In this document: positions 35,750-43,385 of the stretch, in pieces | Layout: every line of letters starts with the position of its first letter | How positions within the stretch are numbered: position 1 is the first letter of the stretch | Origin: Dyadobacter sp. CY323 | GTDB lineage: Bacteria > Bacteroidota > Bacteroidia > Cytophagales > Spirosomataceae | Direction: 5' to 3' | Length of the DNA: 64,000 nucleotides | NCBI RefSeq assembly: GCF_021390245.1 | Contig: NZ_JAJUXH010000004.1 | Location: 248,001 to 312,000, forward strand | Program-made: the position numbers and the translations under genes | Notes under the pieces: generated by a model | Database searches by the model: none | Told to the model about the DNA's origin: nothing | The model's input: only the letters and a program-made list of their open reading frames with translations

Positions 35750-36853
35750 CTATTGAAGAAACAGCTGTTTCACGGAAACCGGGGTTGGGATGCTGATTTC
35801 TTTCCCGGAATAAGTAAGTTGTCCGGTTGCCGCATTTCTTTTGAAAAATACCACATTATCATTATCACGGTTCGTCACGATAGAAAACTCACCTTTCTGG
35901 TCGATCAGAAAATTACGCGGGTGTTTTCCATGTGTTTCCGCGTGACCGGCGATGGTAAGTTTCCCCGTTTTCGCATCGACGGCATAAATGGCCAGGCTTT
36001 CATGGCCGCGATTGGATGCGTAAAGAAATTTTCCATCGGGAGAAAAATGAATATCAGCTGCGTAGCTTTTTCCCGTGAAATCGGCCGGCAGCATGGTTAC
36101 CCGTTCGATCGGCACCAAAGCCCCCGAATTTTTGACGATTTTGAATGCATTAACAACCGAAGCCAGCTCGCAGGCCGAATAACCGAAATTTCCATTCGGG
36201 TGGATTGCAAAATGGCGGGGACCATCTTTTTCTTTTACTTCGGCATAGGGAACTGCGCCGGGAGTGAGTTTCCCGGTTTTTTGATCCACCGAATACACCA
36301 TGATCTTGTCAATGCCCAGGTCAGACGCGTAAATGAATTTTCCGTCTGCCGAAGGAATTACCGAGTGCATATGCGGTTTTTGGTCTGGCCTGCCTTTATC
36401 CTGAATGCTGTCAGCTACCGCGCCAATAGAGCCGTCGGCATTCAATAGATAAACTCCTAATTGTCCGCTTCCGTAATTGGAAACATATAAAAAGCGGCCT
36501 TTGGGATCCACGCTCACATGGCAGGGCCCCCGTCCCAGCGATGGTTGTGCGTTCAGGCTTTTGAGTTTGCCGGTAGCCGGGTCGATCGCAAACGAGGTAA
36601 CTGTATTGTTGCCTTCATTTGCCGCGTACAGGAATTTTTTATTAGGATGAAATTCTAGAAAAGACGGGCTGGTTTTTGCAGTCACCACTTGTAATTCTTT
36701 GAAAGAATAGTCTTTACGATCAAATTCATAGACATAAATGCCTTCTCCTTTTTGCGTGTAAGTGCCGATATACAGGATTTCTTTGGTTGATTTTTGAGCG
36801 AAAGTCATGATGGCGGAGATTAAAACAAGGCATGTAAGAATGGTTTGTTTCAT
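35750..36853 (-). CDS. Exported lactonase-family seven-bladed beta-propeller protein
   Basis: This 367-residue protein has a signal peptide (about 1-19, ending TFA). It has regular propeller repeats typical of the 6-phosphogluconolactonase (YbhE-type) family: EFHPNKKFLYAANEGNNTVT, VDPKGRFLYVSNYGSGQLGV, DGKFIYASDLGIDKIMVYSV and FSPDGKFLYASNRGHESLAI. Family members hydrolyse sugar lactones; exported forms are common in Bacteroidota. It is upstream of the PQQ/PLP series on the same strand but separated by a terminator, so it is transcribed apart. Lactone hydrolysis would fit as the step after PQQ sugar oxidation. Confidence 0.87.
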   Translation of the reverse strand: MKQTILTCLVLISAIMTFAQKSTKEILYIGTYTQKGEGIYVYEFDRKDYSFKELQVVTAKTSPSFLEFHPNKKFLYAANEGNNTVTSFAIDPATGKLKSLNAQPSLGRGPCHVSVDPKGRFLYVSNYGSGQLGVYLLNADGSIGAVADSIQDKGRPDQKPHMHSVIPSADGKFIYASDLGIDKIMVYSVDQKTGKLTPGAVPYAEVKEKDGPRHFAIHPNGNFGYSACELASVVNAFKIVKNSGALVPIERVTMLPADFTGKSYAADIHFSPDGKFLYASNRGHESLAIYAVDAKTGKLTIAGHAETHGKHPRNFLIDQKGEFSIVTNRDNDNVVFFKRNAATGQLTYSGKEISIPTPVSVKQLFLQ

Positions 36854-36960
36854 AGCATCGGGATGTGGTTAGTGTTTGGTTTAGAGTTTCGAATTATTGA
36901 ACGTGATATGTAATTATTTTAGGAAACTCCTCCGGAGTCTGGAAAGTGAGCGGGGGTAAT

Positions 36961-37153
36961 GTTTTTCTAGAAACAGGGTGCCCCGCTGGGGCATTGTATC
37001 AGGTTTCGAAATTCAATCTTGCTTTTACGCGAGACGTCGGAGCCTTCTGTTTGTAGCAAACGACGTTCAGTATTAACCTTCCGGCCCCGTCAGGGCCTCG
37101 TGTTTCTAGCAAACGACATTCATTAATAACCTTCCGGCCCCAGCGGGGCCTCC
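36961..37153. repeat. Cluster of GC-rich hairpins including two 53-bp tandem repeats
   Basis: Most of this 303-bp gap (36854-37156) is repeat. Two tandem 53-bp units (37048-37100 and 37101-37153) share TAGCAAACGAC and AACCTTCCGGCCCC. Each ends in a hairpin: GGCCC/GGGCC at 37083-37097 and GGCCCC/GGGGCC at 37136-37150. A third hairpin TGCCCC-GCT-GGGGCA lies at 36979-36993. This type of repeat recurs in Bacteroidota intergenic DNA. It ends 3 bp from the stop of the CBM9-like gene. No ORF is credible here. Confidence 0.75.
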
Positions 37154-37156
37154 TGC

Positions 37157-37894
37157 CTATTCAAATATCAATGTGCCGAATTTTTCAAATTCATGAAAAC
37201 TGCCGCCTGTCTTTTGCCACGAATAATAGGCCGTCTCTGAATCGTAATCAATCCGGTAAAAATTGCCCCGCCATTTTGTCCCGGATTTTGGAATGGACGG
37301 AACGATCGGGTTCATTAATGCATAAGGAATGAAAAATTCGGCTTTCCACCCGGTCACCGAGGCCATACTTTTCTTCTGTCCGCCCTGCGCGCTGGTTTCA
37401 TGTTGTACCCGTGTATTATCATTGTAATTCCACGGTTTCCAGCCTTGCGCCTTTCCATTCATATTGGGGACTAAAATCGGAAGCTCATAATTCAACGGGG
37501 AAACTTCGTATTCAAAATAAATCGGGTAGCGGGTGTCCGGCCAGAGAAAGACTTCGACCACATCTTCTTTAAACAATGCACCATAATCTTCCATAATCGT
37601 TGCCGTGAGTTTCTGGTCTGTGCAATCGAAAAGAAAGTAAATGCCTTTCTCGGAATAAAGGATCTTGACTTTGGTAGGAAATGGCTTTCCGGATTTGGGT
37701 TGCCTCGGGCCTTTCTGAACGGTGATGTCAAACCACTGCGCGGCCGACCAGTTGGATGCGGAGCCTTCGCCGTCCACTTTAAAATCGGACGTTTTTTTGA
37801 TTACCAGTGTCGAATCCGGAACTGAGGCGAACGCACCGGGCCGGATCAGTAAGCCGGTCAGTAACAGGCAGAGCAGTGCTACTTTCTTCAACAT
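37157..37894 (-). CDS. Exported CBM9-like carbohydrate-binding protein
   Basis: The start is ATG 37894 (245 residues); the longer frame begins with TTG. A signal peptide ends near FAS (about 24). The remainder is one beta-sandwich domain resembling family 9 carbohydrate-binding modules. It has an N-terminal KVDGEGSASNWSAAQWFDIT, a ligand-side strand KILYSEKGIYFLFDCTDQKL, then DVVEVFLWPDTRYPIYFEYE and a C-terminal TGGSFHEFEKFGTLIF. Stand-alone proteins of this kind are common in Bacteroidota; the ligand is unknown. Its end abuts the repeat cluster. The 224-bp gap on its upstream side holds promoters for divergent genes. Confidence 0.75.
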   Translation of the reverse strand: MLKKVALLCLLLTGLLIRPGAFASVPDSTLVIKKTSDFKVDGEGSASNWSAAQWFDITVQKGPRQPKSGKPFPTKVKILYSEKGIYFLFDCTDQKLTATIMEDYGALFKEDVVEVFLWPDTRYPIYFEYEVSPLNYELPILVPNMNGKAQGWKPWNYNDNTRVQHETSAQGGQKKSMASVTGWKAEFFIPYALMNPIVPSIPKSGTKWRGNFYRIDYDSETAYYSWQKTGGSFHEFEKFGTLIFE

Positions 37895-38118
37895 TATCAA
37901 AGGTTTAGGATTTGAAAACGATTTACTACGAAAAATCTGGACGAATTGTAGTCTGAGATATCAGGAGCAGCAATTTGACTAGGTTTTTACATTTTACCAA
38001 ATCATTATTTTTCTGGTATAAAAATTGACTTAAAAAGTTCAACAATTTAAGTGGCGCATTGGAATGATTATTCATAAATTGGAAGCGGATTTAGTGAAAC
38101 CTTTTAACATTTAATGTC

Positions 38119-38400
38119 ATGATACGCGAAAGAGGAGAGCCGGCTATTGCTGATACCAGTAAGCCGATCATAGAACCACCTGTTTTTCCGGACGTTCTGG
38201 AAAATACGCAGAAAACCAGGGCAGTTGCCCAGGACCCCGATTTGGTAGGAGATGACGACGATGAGGACGAAGATTTTATCGAAGACGATGAAAAAGTAGT
38301 CGACGAATTTGACGACGATGACGACATTGACGATAGTAAAATCGTCATTGAAGATCCGGATAGGATCCTTGATCTTGATGACGATGACGACGATTTTTAA
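38119..38400 (+). CDS. Small, highly acidic protein
   Basis: This 93-residue protein starts at ATG 38119. After about 40 ordinary residues the chain becomes a series of Asp/Glu runs (GDDDDEDEDFIEDDEKVVDE, then FDDDDDIDD) ending LDLDDDDDDF. No signal, membrane segment or known domain. The very low isoelectric point suggests binding to cations, a basic protein or nucleic-acid mimicry, but no function can be assigned. It is a single-gene unit, closed by the terminator 30 bp downstream. Confidence 0.7.
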   Translation: MIRERGEPAIADTSKPIIEPPVFPDVLENTQKTRAVAQDPDLVGDDDDEDEDFIEDDEKVVDEFDDDDDIDDSKIVIEDPDRILDLDDDDDDF

Positions 38401-38429
38401 GGCTAACGCGTTTTACCTTCTCATCGTGG

Positions 38430-38462
38430 GCCCCAGGATTCAAATCCCGGGGCTTTTATTTT
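38430..38462 (+). terminator. Intrinsic terminator after the acidic protein gene
   Basis: The hairpin GCCCC-A-GGAT / ATCC-C-GGGGC (38430-38453, one mismatch) is followed by TTTTATTTT. Its loop region resembles a tRNA T-arm but nothing else of a tRNA is present. Confidence 0.8.
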
Positions 38463-38537
38463 GGATAATGAGTAATGAAATGGTTGTTATGACTTATTCA
38501 GTCAAATTGTTTTATTCTCACTTTTCCTAACCCATTA

Positions 38538-40073
38538 ATGAGTTCTTCTGACAAGAATGTAACCCAAAATATTACCCAGGTAATCGCTGCATCTTCGCTT
38601 GGTACTTTAATTGAATGGTATGATTTCTACATTTTCGGTAGTCTTGCGGTTATCATCGGGCAACAATTATTTCCGAGCGACGCAGGGGCCTCAGCCCTGA
38701 TCAATACACTCGCCATTTTCGCGGCGGGCTTCATTGTACGACCATTTGGTGCGCTGGTTTTCGGCAGACTTGGTGATCTGATCGGCCGGAAATACACTTT
38801 TTTACTTACCCTTGTTTTAATGGGCGGGTCCACATTCCTGATCGGCCTCATTCCTTCTTATTCCAGTATTGGTTATGCCGCGCCGATTTTGGTGCTGATC
38901 CTGCGTCTAGTGCAGGGCCTGGCGCTCGGCGGTGAATATGGCGGAGCTGCCACCTATGTAGCCGAACATGCGCCGGTGGGAAGGAGAGGTTTTTTTACCA
39001 GCTGGATCCAGACTACGGCTACATTAGGTCTTTTTCTTTCGCTTGGTGTGATCGTTTTGACTAAAAACCTATTGGGTGCAAAAGCATTTGCCGACTGGGG
39101 CTGGCGTATCCCTTTTCTTGTTTCCATTCTGCTGGTAGGTGTCTCCATTTACATCCGGATGAAAATGCACGAGTCGCCGGTTTTTACCAAACTGAAAGCT
39201 GAGGGTAAAGTTTCTGCTAATCCATTAAAGGAAAGTTTTCAGAAAAAAGTCAATTTCAAAATGGTGCTGCTGGCGCTGTTTGGCGCAACGATGGGGCAGG
39301 GGGTGATCTGGTATACCGGACAGTTTTATGCGCAATCGTTCCTGGAAAATACCTGTAAGCTTGATTTCAACGAATCCAGGTACATTCTACTTTGGGCGAT
39401 CCTGTTTGCGACCCCCTTTTTCGTCGTCTTTGGTTCGTGGTCTGATAAGGTCGGCCGCAAATGGATCATGCTCACCGGGATGCTGCTGGGTGTGATTTGT
39501 TACCGACCGATTTACCAATATTTTATCGATGCGACCAATGTTAAGGAATTTCAGAAAACGGAGCTGGTGAGCACTTCCGAGCCGGTTATTGAACGCGGTT
39601 TGGTGAAAGACAAGCCGGATTCGCTGATTACTACGACGGTTACCAAAACTCTGAAAAGTGGCATGACCTTCAAAGAGTCGAGTACCGTGACGATTCCAGT
39701 GAATGCGTCCGACGATACTCCGAAAGCGGAAACCGTGATCAAGGATGTGACACTTTCGGGGCAGACCTATATCATGGTCATTTTCCTCGTTTTCTTCCAG
39801 GTTCTGCTGGTAACCATGGTTTACGGACCAATTGCGGCATTTTTGGTAGAGCTTTTCCCGACCCAGATCCGCTATACTTCCATGTCTCTGCCTTACCACA
39901 TTGGAAATGGCGTTTTTGGTGGTCTGGTGCCATTTATCGCCACGCTCGTCGCATCATTCAGTGGTTCGACGCCGCTTTCCGGACTTTGGTACCCGATTGC
40001 GATTGCCGCGCTTTCACTGGTAATCGGCGCGGTTTACATCGACAACCGCATTGATAATACTGTAATGGATTAG
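38538..40073 (+). CDS. MFS metabolite:proton symporter (MHS family)
   Basis: This 511-residue transporter has twelve predicted membrane helices. Family motifs are visible: SSLGTLIEWYDFYIFGSLAV in helix 1, the MFS signature GRLGDLIGRK after helix 2, RLVQGLALGGEYGGAATYVA in helix 4, and FGSWSDKVGRKW after helix 8. Relatives import proline/betaine, citrate, ketoglutarate or shikimate with protons. A Thr/Ser/Lys-rich insertion of about 75 residues (about 330-405) separates helices 9 and 10 on the predicted outer face, which lengthens the protein beyond the usual 430. It is followed by a small membrane protein gene and a thiolase. Confidence 0.9.
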   Translation: MSSSDKNVTQNITQVIAASSLGTLIEWYDFYIFGSLAVIIGQQLFPSDAGASALINTLAIFAAGFIVRPFGALVFGRLGDLIGRKYTFLLTLVLMGGSTFLIGLIPSYSSIGYAAPILVLILRLVQGLALGGEYGGAATYVAEHAPVGRRGFFTSWIQTTATLGLFLSLGVIVLTKNLLGAKAFADWGWRIPFLVSILLVGVSIYIRMKMHESPVFTKLKAEGKVSANPLKESFQKKVNFKMVLLALFGATMGQGVIWYTGQFYAQSFLENTCKLDFNESRYILLWAILFATPFFVVFGSWSDKVGRKWIMLTGMLLGVICYRPIYQYFIDATNVKEFQKTELVSTSEPVIERGLVKDKPDSLITTTVTKTLKSGMTFKESSTVTIPVNASDDTPKAETVIKDVTLSGQTYIMVIFLVFFQVLLVTMVYGPIAAFLVELFPTQIRYTSMSLPYHIGNGVFGGLVPFIATLVASFSGSTPLSGLWYPIAIAALSLVIGAVYIDNRIDNTVMD

Positions 40074-40121
40074 GCGGTCCGCTTTAATAAACTCATAAGA
40101 TTTGTTTTTAAAATATTAAAT

Positions 40122-40379
40122 ATGAATGGCTTAAAGAAAGTTCTGGGTCTGGTTTGGATGTTGCTCGGGCCGGTGATCATCTTGTTTTTAATCATGCAGG
40201 CAATGGATAAAATCGCCATTGCCGCCGAAGGCATTGCCCGGACGAACACTACGCTGCAATGGTCGATTATCATCCTCATTTTCATTCCGATCTGCGCCGG
40301 ACTGGTCATTTTCGGGTTTTACGCCTGGAAAGGCGAGTATGAGAAATTGCCCGAAAGCTCTTCTGATTTGCAGGGATAG
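40122..40379 (+). CDS. Small two-helix membrane protein
   Basis: This 85-residue protein starts at ATG 40122, 48 bp after the symporter gene. Two hydrophobic helices (about 8-26 and 47-69) flank a short amphipathic segment (AMDKIAIAAEGIARTNTTLQ), and the tail YAWKGEYEKLPESSSDLQG is hydrophilic. Its position right after the symporter suggests an accessory subunit or a cotranscribed membrane factor. No family was recognised with confidence. Confidence 0.7.
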   Translation: MNGLKKVLGLVWMLLGPVIILFLIMQAMDKIAIAAEGIARTNTTLQWSIIILIFIPICAGLVIFGFYAWKGEYEKLPESSSDLQG

Positions 40380-40418
40380 TTTCTATTTTTGGCTTGCATC
40401 AATCAACAAGCCGGAATC

Positions 40419-41603
40419 ATGAAAGAGGAAGTTTATATTTTATCTGCAGCCAGAACTCCAATCGGGAGTTTTGGCGGAAATTTATCGTCGGTGCACGCCG
40501 CCAAATTGGGGGCAACTGCCATTCAGGGGGCATTGGCAAAATCCGGAGTTTCGCCGGAGCAGGTTCAGGAGGTTTTTATGGGGAATGTGGTTTCGGCCAA
40601 CCTCGGTCAGGCACCTGCGCGTCAGGCTGCGATCTTTGCCGGTTTACCGGCTCGTGTTATCTGTACTACTGTCAATAAAGTGTGTGCCTCGGGCATGAAA
40701 GCTACGGTTTTCGGTGCGCAATCCATTCAACTTGGTGATGCTGAAATTGTTGTCACCGGCGGAATGGAGAATATGTCCCAGATTCCATATTATCTTCCCA
40801 AAGCAAGAAATGGCTATGGTTATGGAAATGGTGAAATCGTTGACGGCCTCGTAAAAGACGGACTGACAGATGTTTATGACCAAATCGCAATGGGCGTATG
40901 CGGCGACCGCACGGCTACAAAGTATGCCATTTCACGTGAGGAGCAAGATAATTTTGCCATTCTGTCTTACCAAAGAAGCGCCGAATCAACAAGTAATGGA
41001 CTGTTTTCAAATGAACTGGTTCCCGTGGAAGTCCCGTCACCAAAAGGCGGGGAATCCTCATTTGTATCGGAAGATGAAGAATTCAGGAAAGTTAAGTTTG
41101 AAAAAATACCTGCATTGAAACCGGTTTTCTCTAAAGAAGGAACGGTAACAGCTGCAAATGCATCGACCATTAATGACGGCGCTGCTGCATTGGTACTCGC
41201 CGGGAATGCGGCAGTCCGCGATTCCGGCCTCAAACCCATCGCCCGGATCGTAGCTTATGCGGATGCGGAGCAGGAACCTGCCTGGTTTACTACGACGCCC
41301 ATTCTTGCAACTCAAAAAGTGTTGAAAAAATCCGGGTTAGCAATTTCTGACATCGATTATTTTGAAGTCAATGAAGCATTTGCAGTGGTTGCATTGGCCT
41401 ACATCAAAGAACTGAACCTAGATGTAAATCGGGTCAATGTGTTCGGTGGCGCCGTGTCACTCGGTCACCCGCTGGGAGCATCGGGCGCACGCATTATTAC
41501 CACCTTGCTATCGGTTTTGGGGAAAAATAATGGGAAATATGGACTTGCGGCGATTTGTAACGGCGGCGGCGGCGCGTCAGCGATTATTATCGAAAGACTT
41601 TAA
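40419..41603 (+). CDS. Acetyl-CoA C-acetyltransferase (thiolase)
   Basis: This enzyme condenses two acetyl-CoA to acetoacetyl-CoA or works in the reverse, degradative direction. ATG 40419 gives 394 residues, the family length; the longer frame starts at TTG. Catalytic residues are visible: the acyl-accepting Cys in VNKVCASGMKA (about 88), the His in SLGHPLGASGAR (about 350), and the second Cys in AAICNGGGGAS (about 380). It follows the transporter and small membrane protein genes by 39 bp and may share their transcript. Its TAA overlaps the stop of the convergent GtrA-like gene by 4 bases. Confidence 0.95.
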   Translation: MKEEVYILSAARTPIGSFGGNLSSVHAAKLGATAIQGALAKSGVSPEQVQEVFMGNVVSANLGQAPARQAAIFAGLPARVICTTVNKVCASGMKATVFGAQSIQLGDAEIVVTGGMENMSQIPYYLPKARNGYGYGNGEIVDGLVKDGLTDVYDQIAMGVCGDRTATKYAISREEQDNFAILSYQRSAESTSNGLFSNELVPVEVPSPKGGESSFVSEDEEFRKVKFEKIPALKPVFSKEGTVTAANASTINDGAAALVLAGNAAVRDSGLKPIARIVAYADAEQEPAWFTTTPILATQKVLKKSGLAISDIDYFEVNEAFAVVALAYIKELNLDVNRVNVFGGAVSLGHPLGASGARIITTLLSVLGKNNGKYGLAAICNGGGGASAIIIERL

Positions 41604-42109
41604 GAATCTTTGATCAGAATTTTCAGGCGGTCGTAAAAGCCGGTGCTTTTGAAAGTAAAGGTTTTGTGCAGAATGTAATTACTGATAAAGCTGCATCCCT
41701 GCCCAAAAATGTAGCACGCCATTTCGGTAATGTTCACGTCTTTTTTTCCAAAAGGCAGTTTCGCCTGATAAATGTCATAGCCGAGGTAATCGATTACGAT
41801 TTTGTAGGAAATGTCCGCCCCAAGCTTGGTAACGACCATGGAAACGGTTGCTACCATGAAAAACTTCACCATTTCGCGCCTTGTCTGATTACTTTGACGG
41901 GCATCAAACGCAAAAAGCTTGGTTAGTGTAAATCCCCAGATCAAACCAACCAGGTAAGATGGGACAATGGAGGCACTCCATGTAATGTCGAACCAATCCT
42001 GAATTAAACTACTGGAAACTAACTGGATAACAGCGCCGGTACCTGCAACTATAAAATATGCTATTAAATCTTTGGCATTAAAAATCTTACTGTTCTTCGG
42101 TTCGGCCAC
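41600..42109 (-). CDS. GtrA-like four-helix membrane protein
   Basis: This 169-residue protein starts at GTG 42109. Four hydrophobic helices are at about 16-36, 46-67, 83-104 and 128-150. The flanking motifs (LIAYFIVAGTGAVIQLV; FISNYILHKTFTF) are those of the GtrA/DPMS-associated family, which moves lipid-linked sugars or assists glycosyltransferases in the membrane. Between helices 3 and 4 is a hydrophilic loop longer than usual (YLGYDIYQAKLPFGKKDVN). It has no glycosyltransferase neighbour, so its partner is not known. Confidence 0.8.
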   Translation of the reverse strand: MAEPKNSKIFNAKDLIAYFIVAGTGAVIQLVSSSLIQDWFDITWSASIVPSYLVGLIWGFTLTKLFAFDARQSNQTRREMVKFFMVATVSMVVTKLGADISYKIVIDYLGYDIYQAKLPFGKKDVNITEMACYIFGQGCSFISNYILHKTFTFKSTGFYDRLKILIKDS

Positions 42110-42272
42110 GTGCGTGAGGAGTTGGTGATATAACGGCTGGACATTTATTGAGGCCCAATATTAGAAATAAATTGAACCTGAACCAAAAGGCAGGTCTTAA
42201 TTTGAGCGAAAGGGCATAGTCACCGGAAGCGGAAGGTTCATGGCACTGTTTTTGCCAAACTTGTATGCGTTA

Positions 42273-42292
42273 CCCGCATTCCCGAATGCGGG
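42273..42292. repeat. Perfect 9-bp hairpin with a 2-base loop
   Basis: The arms CCCGCATTC (42273-42281) and GAATGCGGG (42284-42292) pair perfectly. The hairpin lies 26 bp upstream of the next start codon. It could be an operator or an RNA hairpin in the leader of that gene. The rest of the 208-bp gap shows nothing else clear. Confidence 0.6.
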
Positions 42293-42317
42293 AATTGCTT
42301 TAACTCACTGATGATTT

Positions 42318-42836
42318 ATGAAAAGGATAGCTTTGTTGGCAGTCATCTTAATATCTGCTCCTTCTGTATTTGCACAAACTAAAAAGTGGGCGGTCGGATT
42401 TGAAGTCGGCGAGCCCATTGCGGTGAGTTTAAGGAAGTATGGAGACCGTAATGCCTTGGATATCAGCATCGGTTCATATATCGGTTTGTTTAAAGGAAAA
42501 GACAATTACAAAGTAAGCAACGATGATCTGGGCGGGGTTGGCGTCATGTTTAATGCAACCTACTTGTGGTACGCGCCACTGTTCAATGAACGGATGACTG
42601 CGTACGCGGGTCCCGGAGTGCAGGTCAATTCGCGCCGTTATTATCCCGATCGGAACGTGAAAACGGTCTACACTACCAATATTTCAACCGGACCCTCGGC
42701 AACGGCCGGTCTCGAATTTTTCTTTTCGCAGAGACCAGCCTCATTTTTCGTCGAGGGCGGCGGGTATCTTGAATTGATCCCGAAATTCTTTTACTTTAAT
42801 CCTAATCTCAGTATCGGACTTAGACACAACTTCTAA
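42318..42836 (+). CDS. Secreted or outer-membrane beta-barrel protein
   Basis: This 172-residue protein starts at ATG 42318. The signal peptide (about 1-19, ending VFA) is followed by a chain of amphipathic strands (WAVGFEVGEPIAVSLRKYGD; LWYAPLFNERMTAYAGPGVQ) ending in NPNLSIGLRHNF, a terminal aromatic residue as in outer-membrane barrels. It probably has eight strands. Function unknown. It is followed after 13 bp by a lipoprotein gene, so the two are an operon. Confidence 0.75.
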   Translation: MKRIALLAVILISAPSVFAQTKKWAVGFEVGEPIAVSLRKYGDRNALDISIGSYIGLFKGKDNYKVSNDDLGGVGVMFNATYLWYAPLFNERMTAYAGPGVQVNSRRYYPDRNVKTVYTTNISTGPSATAGLEFFFSQRPASFFVEGGGYLELIPKFFYFNPNLSIGLRHNF

Positions 42837-42849
42837 CATCAGCAATCCC

Positions 42850-43383
42850 GTGAAAAAACGATCCGCATTTTACTTCATTATACTTCTGGCTGCGATCCAG
42901 GTTTCTTGTTCGAGTACGTTGCAGAAACGGTATGACCAGCGTCACGGGACCACTTCGGCCAGTGACCGATACGATGACGACCGCGACAGAACGCGCACTT
43001 CGCCCAACTCGACCGGTAAAGACGGGTATAAAAGGGATTACGAGAAAATGATGGAGGAAGACGTCAAAAGCGACTATGCCAAGTCCGATTACAATCAGAA
43101 ACTGGTGACACAATATGAGGATATGGATAAGGTCGGCGAGCTGGTTTTGTACGAGCTGGACATTCTGGAAAGCCGCTGGAATGTGTTGATCGGGGAATAT
43201 AGAAATTCGAATTCGTCCGGAAAAGAAGTGATTTCCGATGAGTTGGACAAAATCACCGCAGACCGGCTGGTACTTTATAAAGCCTACACGAACATCTATA
43301 AAAACGGGAAAACCAACTGGGTTACGGTAAAACGGGAAGTTGAAAATACATTAAGATCCGTTCGGAAAGTTGCTGACCGGTGA
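42850..43383 (+). CDS. Lipoprotein of unknown function
   Basis: This 177-residue protein starts at GTG 42850. A signal peptide ends in a lipobox (IQVSC, Cys about 20), followed by a charged region rich in Asp and Arg (YDDDRDRTRTSPNSTGKDGY) and then a mainly helical part (LYELDILESRWNVLIGEYRN) that may form a coiled coil. It sits directly after the barrel gene and probably acts with it at the outer membrane. It ends 2 bp before the stop of the convergent lactonase-like gene. Confidence 0.75.
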   Translation: MKKRSAFYFIILLAAIQVSCSSTLQKRYDQRHGTTSASDRYDDDRDRTRTSPNSTGKDGYKRDYEKMMEEDVKSDYAKSDYNQKLVTQYEDMDKVGELVLYELDILESRWNVLIGEYRNSNSSGKEVISDELDKITADRLVLYKAYTNIYKNGKTNWVTVKREVENTLRSVRKVADR

Positions 43384-43385
43384 TC

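Noticed and set aside
35753..36448. A 231-residue frame antisense to the lactonase gene
   Set aside because: It lies wholly inside a well-supported propeller gene on the other strand; no domain or start signal.
37048..37153. Tandem units as a CRISPR or VNTR within a gene
   Set aside because: Two units only, contiguous, GC-rich hairpins in non-coding DNA.
38430..38453. tRNA T-arm-like sequence GGATTCAAATCC
   Set aside because: No acceptor stem, D-arm or anticodon arm fits around it; the hairpin followed by a T-run is a terminator.
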